Below are positions 17,668 through 26,769 of a DNA stretch of 64,000 nucleotides, piece by piece. A program made the position numbers and the translations under genes. Below the pieces are notes generated by a model. It saw only the letters and a program-made list of their open reading frames with translations, did not search any database and was not told the DNA's origin. Position 1 is the first letter of the stretch. Every line of letters begins with the position of its first letter. The DNA comes from Nitrosomonadales bacterium. GTDB lineage: Bacteria > Pseudomonadota > Gammaproteobacteria > Burkholderiales > Gallionellaceae. Where the stretch lies: NCBI GenBank assembly GCA_016208015.1, contig JACQYW010000005.1:186001-250000 (forward strand), written 5' to 3'.

Positions 17668-18339
17668 TCAGGCCAGCGTTTCGCCGCCCTCCTTCAGGGG
17701 GGTCAGCAGCCTGTCGAAATCTTTGGGCGGTACGAACTGCAGCAGCGGTTTTTCGCCTTCCCCCAGTGTGATATCCAGACCGTTCTGCGGATATAGCCAG
17801 TGCACGGCGCCGCTCTTCTTTTCCTTGATGCGCATCGCCGGCTGTCCAAAGCGTTTGAGGAACATCGCCTCTTCCACGCGCACGCCCGGCATATAAGTCA
17901 GGCTGCTGATCGGCAGGGTACGCAATCTGGCGATATCGTCCGGGGTCATGGTGATCTTCTTGCCGCTGCCGATCGCTGCCATACGCAAACCGCGCTCGTA
18001 CATCTCCTTCAACTCCGCCTCGGGTACGGCGATGGTCACCACGACCTTGGAGCGCAGGCCGGCTAATTCGACCTGTTCGAAGAACACTTCGGCGACCAAC
18101 TGGCCGTTACTCTTGAACAGACTGGGTATGCCTTCCTCCTTGAAGCGTTTCTCCGCTTCGCCAGTGGAAGCCTCGCCCAGCGTCAGGCCAAAGACACGTA
18201 CGGTGGTCGGAGTCGGATGTTCGATATGCCATGGCACATCATCCTCGCGGCTGGCTTTGCCCGGCAGGAAGTAGGTGCCGACGAGTAACAGCACCGACAT
18301 GATGCCGACGCCCCAATAAATCTTGCTTTCAGTTGACAT
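17668..18339 (-). CDS. Conserved membrane-anchored protein of unknown function
   Basis: A 223-residue protein with one N-terminal hydrophobic helix (about 9-26, IYWGVGIMSVLLLVGTYFL) and the rest probably periplasmic. Segments such as VRVFGLTLGEASTGEAEKRF and a C-terminal VHWLYPQNGLDITLGEGEK are well-formed, but I do not recognise the family. It lies between ccoS and fnr, 18 bp downstream of another membrane protein gene on the same strand, so a role linked to respiration is possible but not shown. Confidence 0.8.
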   Translation of the reverse strand: MSTESKIYWGVGIMSVLLLVGTYFLPGKASREDDVPWHIEHPTPTTVRVFGLTLGEASTGEAEKRFKEEGIPSLFKSNGQLVAEVFFEQVELAGLRSKVVVTIAVPEAELKEMYERGLRMAAIGSGKKITMTPDDIARLRTLPISSLTYMPGVRVEEAMFLKRFGQPAMRIKEKKSGAVHWLYPQNGLDITLGEGEKPLLQFVPPKDFDRLLTPLKEGGETLA

Positions 18340-18357
18340 AGTTGAACAGAATGTTGG

Positions 18358-18879
18358 TTAAGTGGAAGTGGTTGGATTTGAGGCGTCCGGATTTTGCTCG
18401 ACAAAACGCTTGGGCAATTTGCCGTGGCGCGCCTGATACATCGAATCGTTGCCAAGCACGATCAGCACCAGCAAGGTCACCATGAAGGGCAACAGGCCGA
18501 ATCCGCCGATCAACGCGATGGTGGCGATCTTGGACCACCCCATCAATTTGGATATCAGCAGCCCGCCGCCGACAACGATGCAGGTGATGACCAGCAGCCA
18601 CATGAAGTGCTTGTTGCGTTTGTCGGCGATGACCCAGTGCGATTTGACGAACCAGGTCTCATCGCTTTTCGCGATCAGTTTGGCCTTGACCAGGATGTAG
18701 CCGGTGATGGCGAAAGAAGTGATCGGCACGATCAGTACCATCAGCGGGAAGGTGCTGAACACGCCGAAAGTGGAGGCGAATACCAGAATATGGTTGAACA
18801 CCAGGTTGATCAGGAAGATCTCGTGCGGCCATTTGGCGCGGACGGTCTCCTCGGGTGCTATGTCGAATCGCTGATGCAT
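18358..18879 (-). CDS. Predicted four-helix inner-membrane protein
   Basis: A 173-residue protein with about four hydrophobic segments: FLINLVFNHILVFASTFGVF, FPLMVLIVPITSFAITGYIL, WLLVITCIVVGGGLLI and the stretch around ALIGGFGLLPFMVTLLVLIVL. The N-terminus is soluble and acidic and the C-terminus hydrophilic. I do not recognise the family. It precedes the unknown gene at 17668 on the same strand and is probably co-transcribed with it, between the cbb3 assembly genes and fnr. Confidence 0.8.
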   Translation of the reverse strand: MHQRFDIAPEETVRAKWPHEIFLINLVFNHILVFASTFGVFSTFPLMVLIVPITSFAITGYILVKAKLIAKSDETWFVKSHWVIADKRNKHFMWLLVITCIVVGGGLLISKLMGWSKIATIALIGGFGLLPFMVTLLVLIVLGNDSMYQARHGKLPKRFVEQNPDASNPTTST

Positions 18880-18983
18880 GGTGGTCTCCCTTGGTATGTC
18901 TGGTTATAGAAGCTTTTTATCCGCGATAGGATACCAGTTTCTCCAAACCGTTGGGATGCGGCGAAACGCCGCATCCGGGGGCA

Positions 18984-19706
18984 TCAGATGCTGCCGACGA
19001 AGCTGCGCAGACGCAGCATGTCCATGATCTCCACCTCGCGCACTTTCACGTTGAGCAGGCCGTGTTCCTGAAAATGCGAGAAGGTGCGGCTGACCGTTTC
19101 CAGCTTCAGCCCCAGATAACTGCCGATCTCCTGTCGCGTCATGCGCAGCAGGAAGGCGTTGGGCGAATAACCGCGCGCGCTGAAACGCTGCGACAGATTG
19201 AGCAGAAATGCGGCCAGGCGCTCCTCGGCGCGCATCGAGCCGAGCAGCATCATGATGCCGTGGTCGCGCACGATCTCGCGGCTCATGATCTTGTGCAGGT
19301 GCCGCTGCAAGCCGGGCAATTCGCGGCTCAGCGCTTCCAGGCGGTCGAACGGGATCTCGCAGATCTCGCTGTCTTCCAGCGCGATGGCATCGCAGGTGTG
19401 CGCATCCGAGCTGATCGCGTCAAGGCCGATGATCTCCCCCGGCATCTGGAAACCGGTCACCTGTTCGCGGCCGTCCTCATGCAAGGCCTGGGTCTTGAAG
19501 AAGCCGGTTCGGATGGCATACAGGGCCCGGAACCCCTCCCCGCTGCGGTAAAGGTATTCACCGCGCTGAAAAGTTCGTTTAAGGCTGGTCAGTGCGTCCA
19601 GACGTTCCATTTCCTTGCCGCACAGACTGACCGGGAGACACAGTTCGCGCAGGTTGCAGTTGGAACAGGCGATGCGCAGAGAAACATTGTTGACGGCGTT
19701 TTGCAC
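18984..19706 (-). CDS. fnr: FNR/ANR-type oxygen-sensing transcription regulator
   Basis: A 240-residue CRP/FNR-family activator. Cysteines C14, C17, C23 and C105 have the spacing of the [4Fe-4S] ligands of FNR/ANR, so the protein should sense oxygen. The cyclic-nucleotide-binding-like domain covers about 30-140. The C-terminal helix-turn-helix reads TRQEIGSYLGLKLETVSRTFSHFQ, with the E-x2-S-R recognition residues that read TTGAT half-sites. It is divergent from hemN, and an FNR box lies between them. The neighbouring cco and hemN genes are typical FNR targets. Confidence 0.95.
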   Translation of the reverse strand: MQNAVNNVSLRIACSNCNLRELCLPVSLCGKEMERLDALTSLKRTFQRGEYLYRSGEGFRALYAIRTGFFKTQALHEDGREQVTGFQMPGEIIGLDAISSDAHTCDAIALEDSEICEIPFDRLEALSRELPGLQRHLHKIMSREIVRDHGIMMLLGSMRAEERLAAFLLNLSQRFSARGYSPNAFLLRMTRQEIGSYLGLKLETVSRTFSHFQEHGLLNVKVREVEIMDMLRLRSFVGSI

Positions 19707-19758
19707 TTATATTCTGTGTGGGTATTGCATTTTTCGGGGCATGAATATGACATGGTTT

Positions 19759-19772
19759 TTGACCTATATCAA
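19759..19772. promoter_or_regulatory. FNR box between fnr and hemN
   Basis: TTGACCTATATCAA matches the consensus TTGAT-N4-ATCAA at nine of ten fixed positions. It is centred 64 bp upstream of the hemN ATG and 60 bp upstream of the fnr start. It probably activates hemN when oxygen falls and may also autoregulate fnr. A -10-like TATGCT lies at 19786-19791. Confidence 0.8.
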
Positions 19773-19829
19773 ACGCATTTTGCGGTATGCTGGCACATTC
19801 CGAAAAACCGATTAAGTTGAAGCATTCCC

Positions 19830-21233
19830 ATGTCAGTCAATAAAGAAATAAGCCCCCAGCTGGAAGTCGATCTGGAACTGATTCGCCGTCTGGACAAGAA
19901 CGGACCGCGTTATACCTCCTACCCCACGGCAGACCGCTTCGTCGAAGCGTTCAACGCCGAAATGTACGCCCAATGGGTGGGGAAACGCGAAGTCGGCGGT
20001 ATCAGCCGTCCGCTGTCGCTGTATGTCCATATCCCGTTCTGCAACACCCTGTGTTTCTACTGCGCCTGCAACAAGGTCGTCACCAAGGACTTCAGCAAGG
20101 CCGACCAGTACGTCAAATATCTGATCAAGGAGATCGGGATGCAGGCTGCCCTGCTGGGCAAGGATCGCCGCGTCGAGCAGTTGCACTTCGGCGGCGGTAC
20201 GCCAACCTTCCTGAGCGACGACGAGATACGCCAGGTGATGGGTGCGATCCGCAAGAACTTCGAGCTGGTAAAAGACGGCGAATATTCGATCGAGATCGAT
20301 CCGCGCAAAGTGAGCGATGCCACAGTCGCGCTGTTGGGAGAGATGGGCTTCAACCGCATCAGCATCGGCGTGCAGGATTTCGACCCGGAAGTGCAAAAGG
20401 CGGTGAACCGCATCCAGAGCGAGGAAGAGACACTGCAGGTCATCAGGGCAGCGCGCGCCAACGGCTTCAAGTCGGTGAGTATCGACCTGATCTACGGCCT
20501 TCCCAAGCAGACCATAGCGGGCTTCAAGACCACACTGGACAAAGTCATCGCCGTGAACCCCGATCGCCTGTCCATCTACAACTACGCGCACATGCCCAAG
20601 CTGTTCAAGCCGCAGCGCCGCATCCACGAGGAAGACCTGCCGGCACCGCAGACCAAGCTCGACATCCTCAAGCTGGCGGTGAACACGCTGACCGATGCAG
20701 GCTATGTGTACATCGGCATGGACCACTTCGCAAAACCCGACGACGAACTGGCCGTGGCGCAGCGCCAGGGCAGGCTGCATCGAAACTTCCAGGGATATTC
20801 CACGCACTCGGATTGCGACCTGATCGCGGTCGGCGTCAGTTCCATCGGCAAGGTCGGCCCGACCTACAGCCAGAACTTCCGCGAACTGGAAGAATATTAC
20901 GACGCGCTCGATCACAACGTCCTGCCCATCATGCGCGGCATGGAGCTGAACGCGGACGATCTGGTGCGCCGCGCCATCATCCAGGCGCTGATGTGCCACT
21001 TCGAGATCTCCAAGGAGTCGTTCAACATCGCCTATCTCATCGAGTTCGACCAATACTTCGCCACCGAACTGAAAGAACTGGCCGAATACGAAAAAGAGGG
21101 CTTGCTCGAACTCTCGCCGCAATGGATCAGCGTCACGCCCAAGGGGCGCATGCTCATCCGCAACATCTGCATGGTCTTCGATAAATATCTGCGGGCAAAA
21201 CAAGAACACGCGCGCTACTCCAAAGTCATCTAG
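19830..21233 (+). CDS. hemN: Oxygen-independent coproporphyrinogen III dehydrogenase
   Basis: Radical SAM enzyme that converts coproporphyrinogen III to protoporphyrinogen IX without oxygen. The 467-residue protein carries the HemN motif C71-x3-C75-x2-C78-x-C80 (PFCNTLCFYCACNK); the fourth Cys separates it from HemW. It also has HFGGGTPTFLSDDEI, SIDLIYGLPKQT and the C-terminal HemN domain. An FNR box in its promoter fits use under low oxygen, alongside the heme-rich cbb3 oxidase. Confidence 0.97.
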   Translation: MSVNKEISPQLEVDLELIRRLDKNGPRYTSYPTADRFVEAFNAEMYAQWVGKREVGGISRPLSLYVHIPFCNTLCFYCACNKVVTKDFSKADQYVKYLIKEIGMQAALLGKDRRVEQLHFGGGTPTFLSDDEIRQVMGAIRKNFELVKDGEYSIEIDPRKVSDATVALLGEMGFNRISIGVQDFDPEVQKAVNRIQSEEETLQVIRAARANGFKSVSIDLIYGLPKQTIAGFKTTLDKVIAVNPDRLSIYNYAHMPKLFKPQRRIHEEDLPAPQTKLDILKLAVNTLTDAGYVYIGMDHFAKPDDELAVAQRQGRLHRNFQGYSTHSDCDLIAVGVSSIGKVGPTYSQNFRELEEYYDALDHNVLPIMRGMELNADDLVRRAIIQALMCHFEISKESFNIAYLIEFDQYFATELKELAEYEKEGLLELSPQWISVTPKGRMLIRNICMVFDKYLRAKQEHARYSKVI

Positions 21234-21276
21234 GGCTTTGGGGTAAAATGACAGTCGTTTAGGAGCGAGAGAAACA

Positions 21277-22527
21277 ATGAAACGTGTAGATGATTTTCGC
21301 CTGAAGTTCGGCAAACAGGAACTGGTCCCGATCATGATCGGGGGCATGGGCGTGGACATCTCCACGGCAGAACTCGCACTGGAAGCGGCCCGACTGGGCG
21401 GCGTGGGCCACATCTCCGACGCCATGCTGCCGACCGTTTCGGATCGCCATTACGAAACCGACTTCGTCAAGACCAAGCTGCAGCAATTCAAATACAACAT
21501 CGACAACTCCAACAAATCGGAGGTCAAATTCGATCTCGGCCATATCGCCGAATCCACCCGCCTGCACGTGAGCAAGACCATGGCAGCCAAACGCGGCTCC
21601 GGCATGATCTTCATCAACTGCATGGAAAAGCTCACCATGAACGCGCCCAAAGAGACGCTCAAGGTGCGGTTGTGGGAAGCGCTTTCCGCCGGTATCGACG
21701 GCATCACGCTGGCGGCCGGCCTGCATCTGGGTTCGTTCGCGCTGATCGAAGATCATCCGCGCTTCCGCGACGTGAAGCTCGGCATCATCGTTTCCTCGCT
21801 GCGTGCGCTGCAACTGTTCCTGCGCAAGAACGCCCGCACCAACCGCCTGCCCGACTTCATCGTGGTGGAAGGCCCATTGGCGGGCGGCCACCTCGGATTC
21901 GGGCTGGACGACTGGATGAAATACGACCTGCGCACCATCACCAACGAGATCCACCAGTATCTGCGCGAAGAGAAGCTCGACATACCGGTGATCCCGGCGG
22001 GCGGCATCTTCACCGGCAGCGACGCGGTCGGCTTTCTGGAAGACGGTGCCGCCGCCGTGCAAGTGGCCACCCGCTTCACCGTGGCCGATGAATGCGGCCT
22101 GCCCGCCGAAGTGCAGCAGGAATACTTCAAGGCCAGCGAGAACGACATCGAAGTGAATGCCACTTCGCCGACCGGCTACCCGATGCGCATGCTGAAGAAC
22201 AGCCCGTCCATCGGTTCCGGCATCCGCCCCGGCTGCGAATCCTACGGCTATCTGCTCGACGCCAACGGCCACTGCGACTACATCGACTCCTACAACCGCG
22301 AAGTCGCCCTGCATCCGGACGAGAAAAAGATCGCCGTGTTCGACAAGACCTGTTTGTGCACGCACATGCGCAACTACAAATGCTGGACCTGCGGACATCT
22401 CACCTACCGCCTCAAGGACACCACGCGCAAGACGGCGGACGGCAAATACCGGATATTGACTGCAGAACACATCTTCAAGGACTACCAGTTCAGCACCGAC
22501 AACAAGATCGCATTGCCTGACGCTTGA
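21277..22527 (+). CDS. Nitronate monooxygenase-family flavoprotein with C-terminal Cys cluster
   Basis: A 416-residue TIM-barrel protein of the nitronate monooxygenase/2-nitropropane dioxygenase/FabK superfamily. It shows VPIMIGGMGVDISTAELALEAARLGGVG near the N-terminus, VVEGPLAGGHLGFGLDD, VIPAGGIFTGSDAVGFLEDGAAAVQVATRF and a GYPMRMLKN segment. After the barrel, C359-x-C361-x7-C369-x2-C372 (TCLCTHMRNYKCWTCGH) could bind a metal or Fe-S cluster, which is not part of classical nitronate monooxygenases. The substrate is unknown. It begins 44 bp after hemN with AGGAGCGAG ahead of the ATG, so it may share the FNR-controlled transcript. Confidence 0.82.
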   Translation: MKRVDDFRLKFGKQELVPIMIGGMGVDISTAELALEAARLGGVGHISDAMLPTVSDRHYETDFVKTKLQQFKYNIDNSNKSEVKFDLGHIAESTRLHVSKTMAAKRGSGMIFINCMEKLTMNAPKETLKVRLWEALSAGIDGITLAAGLHLGSFALIEDHPRFRDVKLGIIVSSLRALQLFLRKNARTNRLPDFIVVEGPLAGGHLGFGLDDWMKYDLRTITNEIHQYLREEKLDIPVIPAGGIFTGSDAVGFLEDGAAAVQVATRFTVADECGLPAEVQQEYFKASENDIEVNATSPTGYPMRMLKNSPSIGSGIRPGCESYGYLLDANGHCDYIDSYNREVALHPDEKKIAVFDKTCLCTHMRNYKCWTCGHLTYRLKDTTRKTADGKYRILTAEHIFKDYQFSTDNKIALPDA

Positions 22528-22562
22528 TCCACTTCAACCGCATAAACGGAAAAAGGTAGTCG

Positions 22563-23342
22563 ATGATTGGCCGAATCCTGCTTGCAATATCCATCCTTAC
22601 TATTCCCTTATCCGTAGAGGCAAGTTGGGATGTCGGCGGTGGGCTTGAAGATTATCAGTGGATAGAATATCCGGTCGGCTTCAGCGGCACTCCAAAAGAA
22701 ACCGGGATGCGTTCCGCAGTGTTCGTCAACTGGACCCAAGATGCCAAAAGCGGTGCGTTGTTCGCATGGCGCGCCAAGCTGTACGGGGGCACAGTTGATT
22801 ACGATACCTTCCTGATGAGCACCGGTGCACCGGTATCGACCAAGACTGATTACAGCGGGGCCTCAAGTGAGGCGCAATTGGTTTACCGCGAGGATCACGG
22901 CGCCTACAAGCTCGACTATCTGGGCAGCCTCGGCCTGGATACCTGGCGACGCAGCATCCGCAATACCGGCAGTGACCAGATCGAGGATTATTCGATCCTG
23001 TTCATGCGTGCTGGACTTCGGCTGGCCAAATCAAGAAGTGAATCGGGGTTCCATGGGGAGATAGGCATCAAATATCCGGTCTCGACCTGGGAGGATGCTC
23101 ATCTGGACAGCATGGGATACACCAGCAACCCCGGTCTCTCCCCCGAAGGGCAAACCAGCGGCTATGCTGAGCTGGGCTATCGCATCAACAGCATGTTCGA
23201 TGTGCGAGTCTATTACGACAGCTGGCGTTTCGGCCGTTCAAAAGATGTTACGGCAACCGACACTACGGGTGCCACCTGGCTTATCCACCAACCCAAATCC
23301 AACATGGACGCCAAGGGGCTTATGCTGCTTGTCTCATTCTGA
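22563..23342 (+). CDS. Exported protein, possible outer-membrane beta-barrel
   Basis: 259 residues with a Sec signal peptide (MIGRILLAISILTIPLSVEA, likely cleaved after ...VEA). The mature part is rich in aromatic residues and alternating hydrophobic stretches (ALFAWRAKLYGG, SEAQLVYREDHGAYKLDYLGSLG, YAELGYRINSMFDVRVYYDSWRFG) and ends in Phe (MLLVSF), as outer-membrane barrels do. I do not recognise a specific family. It starts 36 bp after the flavoprotein gene. Confidence 0.8.
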   Translation: MIGRILLAISILTIPLSVEASWDVGGGLEDYQWIEYPVGFSGTPKETGMRSAVFVNWTQDAKSGALFAWRAKLYGGTVDYDTFLMSTGAPVSTKTDYSGASSEAQLVYREDHGAYKLDYLGSLGLDTWRRSIRNTGSDQIEDYSILFMRAGLRLAKSRSESGFHGEIGIKYPVSTWEDAHLDSMGYTSNPGLSPEGQTSGYAELGYRINSMFDVRVYYDSWRFGRSKDVTATDTTGATWLIHQPKSNMDAKGLMLLVSF

Positions 23343-23416
23343 TACGGATTTGCAGCTTCTGCGGAGGTCGATACCTCTCGTTTATAATCCAACCATGCAT
23401 ATAGCCAGGTGAGGAT

Positions 23417-25666
23417 ATGAACAAATATCTCAAGTACAGTCTGTGGGCGGTCGGCGGCGTGGTGGCGTTGCTCGCGACGGCAATCGCCTTCATCGCGCTG
23501 ACTTTCGATCCCAACAGCTACAAGCCGCAGATCATCCAGGCGGTGAAAGACGGCAAGCAGCGCACCCTCAAGCTGGACGGCGACATCAAGCTGAATTTCT
23601 TCCCCGGCATCGGCGTCAGTCTGGGCGGCGTCTCATTATCCGAATTCCAGAGCGAGCATGAATTCGTCTCGGTCGAGAGTGCCGCCATCTCGCTCAAACT
23701 GTTGCCCCTGCTTTCAAGGCGGCTCGTGGTGGACGAGATCGCCGTCAGCGGCGTCAAGGCGCAACTCATCAAATACAGGAACGGCAAGACCAACTTCGAC
23801 GATTTGATGGGCAAAGAACCCGCTCCGGCCGAAGCGCCGGTATCTCACGCCACCGGGGCCGCAGTGCCGATGGCGTTCGATATCGCGGCGGTACAACTGG
23901 ACCAGACTTCCCTGAGTTACAGCGACGAGACATCGGGCGCGCGTTACAGCGTGAAAGACCTGAGTCTCAAATCGGGGCGCATCGCGAGCGGCGTGCCGAC
24001 CAACGTCGAATTTGCCGCACACATCCAGTCCAACAAGCCAAAACTCGATCTGGTTGCGCAGATCAGAACCTCGCTGACCTTCGATCTGGGGAAGAATCTG
24101 TATCAGGTGCAGACCCTGGATCTGCAAGCCAACGGCGCGGCACTCGACGTCACCGACCTGACCATAAAGGCGGGGGGCGATGCCAGTGCACGGCCGGACT
24201 CGCAGCAGTTCGCACTGAAGAAGTTCGCACTCACGGCAAGCGGAGTGAAAGGTAAAGACCGCTTCGAAGCCAGACTGGATGCGCCGGACCTGAGCCTGAC
24301 CGAGGACAAGTTCACCGGCGAGCGTATCGCGATGAACGCCAAGCTCGACAGCGCAGCGGGCAATGTCGTTGCATCGCTCTTGCTGCCCGATGTCGAAGGC
24401 AACGCGCGTACCTTCAAGGTCAGCTCTTTGCAGCTGAACGTCGATCTGAAACAACCCGAACAGACTTTCAAATTGAAGTTCTCCTCTCCCGTCACCGGCA
24501 GCATCGAGGCGCAACAATTCAATCTGTCCGACCTCAAGCTGGCGCTCAACGCCACGGGCGACAAGCTGCCGGGCAAAAGCATAGACAGCGAACTGAAAGG
24601 CGGCATCCGCGCCGATCTTGGCAGGCAGAACATCGAAGCCAATCTGGAAGGCGGGCTGTTGCAAAGCCGGATCAAGGCCAAGTTCGCGCTGAAGAACTTC
24701 AACGTGCCGATGATCCGCTACGACCTCGAGATCGACGAGTTCGATGCCGACCCGTACATGCCGAAGAAGACCGCGGAAGCCAAAGAGAAAGACAAGAGCA
24801 AAAAGGGCGAACCCGAGCAGCCGTTCGACCTTTCGGCATTGAAGACATTGAATCTCGAAGGCAGTCTGCGTGCAGGCTCGCTCAAGGCCGCCAACATCAA
24901 GGTCGCACAATTGCGCGTGGATGTGAAAGCGAAGAACGGCATCGTCAATGTCGCACCGCTCTCGGCGAAAATGTATCAGGGCAGCATAGACGGCAAGGTA
25001 AGTGTGAACGCCGCAAGCAATGGCTTCATCGCCAATGCAAAAATGTCCGGCATCGACATCTCCCCGCTGCTGAAAGATGCCGCCGATCTGGAGCTGGTCG
25101 AGGGCAAGGGCAACATCGCACTTGACCTCACCAGCAAAGGCAACACGGTCAGTGCGTTGAAAAAAGCGCTGAACGGCAAAGCCACAGTCGATCTGGCCAA
25201 CGGTGCGATCAAAGGCGTCGATCTCGGCAAACTGGTTCGGGGCATACAGACTCTGAGCAAAGAAACCACCACCCAGACGCTGGGCGTGGACAAGAACGAA
25301 AAGACCGCCTTCAGCGAATTCAAGGCCGGTTTCAAGATCAGGAACGGCGTCGCGCACAACGACGACCTCGCCGTGAAATCCACCGTGCTGCGCATCACCG
25401 GCAACGGCGACATCGACATCGGCCGCGACAGCATCAATTACAACGCCAAGGCCATCTTCGCCAAGACCGAGCAGGGCAAGACCGGCACGCTACCGGTGAA
25501 CGTCAGCGGTCCGTTCGACGACCTCAAGTTCAAGGTGGATTACGCGGCGCTACTGAAAGATGTGGCGAAGCAGAAGTTCGACGAGAAAAAAGAACAACTC
25601 AAAGAAGACGCCAAGGCCAAGGCGCGCGAAGAGCTGAAGCGAGGACTGAAGGGCTTGTTCAAATGA
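23417..25666 (+). CDS. AsmA family protein
   Basis: A 749-residue envelope protein of the AsmA family, whose members are inner-membrane anchored, extend through the periplasm and are linked to phospholipid transport and outer-membrane assembly. One N-terminal helix (about 7-29) is followed by the AsmA start ALTFDPNSYKPQIIQAVKDG, DGDIKLNFFPGIGVSLGGVSLSE, a long region of beta repeats and the C-terminal AsmA domain (GKATVDLANGAIKGVDLGKL, VNVSGPFDDLKFKVDYAALLKD). A lysine/glutamate-rich tail (KQKFDEKKEQLKEDAKAKAREE) is probably helical. The mutY start follows at 31 bp. Confidence 0.9.
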   Translation: MNKYLKYSLWAVGGVVALLATAIAFIALTFDPNSYKPQIIQAVKDGKQRTLKLDGDIKLNFFPGIGVSLGGVSLSEFQSEHEFVSVESAAISLKLLPLLSRRLVVDEIAVSGVKAQLIKYRNGKTNFDDLMGKEPAPAEAPVSHATGAAVPMAFDIAAVQLDQTSLSYSDETSGARYSVKDLSLKSGRIASGVPTNVEFAAHIQSNKPKLDLVAQIRTSLTFDLGKNLYQVQTLDLQANGAALDVTDLTIKAGGDASARPDSQQFALKKFALTASGVKGKDRFEARLDAPDLSLTEDKFTGERIAMNAKLDSAAGNVVASLLLPDVEGNARTFKVSSLQLNVDLKQPEQTFKLKFSSPVTGSIEAQQFNLSDLKLALNATGDKLPGKSIDSELKGGIRADLGRQNIEANLEGGLLQSRIKAKFALKNFNVPMIRYDLEIDEFDADPYMPKKTAEAKEKDKSKKGEPEQPFDLSALKTLNLEGSLRAGSLKAANIKVAQLRVDVKAKNGIVNVAPLSAKMYQGSIDGKVSVNAASNGFIANAKMSGIDISPLLKDAADLELVEGKGNIALDLTSKGNTVSALKKALNGKATVDLANGAIKGVDLGKLVRGIQTLSKETTTQTLGVDKNEKTAFSEFKAGFKIRNGVAHNDDLAVKSTVLRITGNGDIDIGRDSINYNAKAIFAKTEQGKTGTLPVNVSGPFDDLKFKVDYAALLKDVAKQKFDEKKEQLKEDAKAKAREELKRGLKGLFK

Positions 25667-25697
25667 ATGGTTCGTCCAGTATTTGAGCCGCTCCACG

Positions 25698-26738
25698 ATG
25701 CCCTCCTTCGCATCCCGCCTCATCGCTTGGCAACGCACGCACGGCCGCCACGACCTGCCCTGGCAGGGGCAGGAAGCCTATCGCGTGTGGCTGTCCGAGA
25801 TCATGCTGCAACAGACGCAGGTCGCCACCGTCATCCCCTACTACCAGCGCTTCATCGCTTCGTTCCCCGATGTGAAAACCCTCGCCGCCGCAAGCGAAGA
25901 TGAAGTGCTCGCCCACTGGAGCGGCCTCGGCTACTACGCCAGGGGGCGCAACCTGCACAAGGCCGCGCGGATCATCGTCGAGAGATTCAACGGAGAATTC
26001 CCGCGCAAGTTCGAAGACATCGTCGAATTGCCCGGCGTGGGCCGTTCTACTGCGGCCGCTGTGTGCGCACTCGCGTATCACGAACGCCGCGCGATACTCG
26101 ACGGCAACGTCAAGCGCGTGCTGGCGCGGTATTGCGGCATCGCGGGATGGGCGGGCGAGAAGAAGGTCGAACAACTACTGTGGCAGCAGGCCGAAGCCTT
26201 GCTGCTGCCAGGCGATGTCGCCATCTACACCCAGGCCCTGATGGACATAGGCGCCACCGTCTGCGTGCGCAGCCGACCCCGATGCGCGGCCTGTCCGGTA
26301 CAGGCGGATTGCGTGGCCGTGCAGACCGACCGCACCGCCGAACTTCCCACGCCGCGTCCGAAGAAGGCCGTGCCGGAACGGTCGGCGGTTTTTCTGTTGC
26401 TCATGCACGGAAACGACATCCTGCTGGAGAAGCGGCCCGGCAGCGGCATCTGGGGCGGGTTGTGGTGCCCGCCGCAATTTGATGATGAGGTTGCCGCGCG
26501 GGAGTGGTTTGAGCGTAATGGGATGGAAGCGAGGGGCGGTGAGAAGTTGGAGACGTTCACGCATACCTTCTCGCATTTCAGGTTGCATATCACGCCGTTG
26601 AAGATCGAGCTTGCGCGCAAGCCGCTGCGTGCTGCGGAGCCGGGGAGTGTTTGGTTGGAGGTGGAAGAGGCGTTGGGGGCAGCGATACCAACACCTGTCC
26701 GCAGCATGTTGCAGGAACTCACTCGTAGGATGGGTTGA
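25698..26738 (+). CDS. mutY: A/G-specific adenine glycosylase
   Basis: Removes adenine mispaired with 8-oxoguanine. 346 residues: catalytic Glu in WLSEIMLQQTQVATVIPYY (E34), the HhH motif LPGVGRSTAAAV, catalytic Asp in LDGNVKRVL (D135), the 4Fe-4S cysteines C189, C196, C199 and C205, and a C-terminal NUDIX-like domain that reads 8-oxoG. The start is the ATG at 25698; a TTG at 25683 is less likely. The final residues RMG and the TGA stop are encoded by a REP element (26724-26755), so the native C-terminus has been rewritten by a few residues. Confidence 0.96.
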   Translation: MPSFASRLIAWQRTHGRHDLPWQGQEAYRVWLSEIMLQQTQVATVIPYYQRFIASFPDVKTLAAASEDEVLAHWSGLGYYARGRNLHKAARIIVERFNGEFPRKFEDIVELPGVGRSTAAAVCALAYHERRAILDGNVKRVLARYCGIAGWAGEKKVEQLLWQQAEALLLPGDVAIYTQALMDIGATVCVRSRPRCAACPVQADCVAVQTDRTAELPTPRPKKAVPERSAVFLLLMHGNDILLEKRPGSGIWGGLWCPPQFDDEVAAREWFERNGMEARGGEKLETFTHTFSHFRLHITPLKIELARKPLRAAEPGSVWLEVEEALGAAIPTPVRSMLQELTRRMG

Positions 26739-26755
26739 GCGCAGCGATACCCATC
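26724..26755 (+). repeat. REP element, left flank of RAYT
   Basis: Starts CGTAGGATGGGTTGAGCGCA and ends GCGATACCCATC. It has a GTAG head and a GATGGGT/ACCCATC fold-back. A perfect inverted copy of all 32 bases lies at 27311-27342. It overlaps the last codons of mutY. Confidence 0.92.
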
Positions 26756-26769
26756 GCTATTATGCCCGC

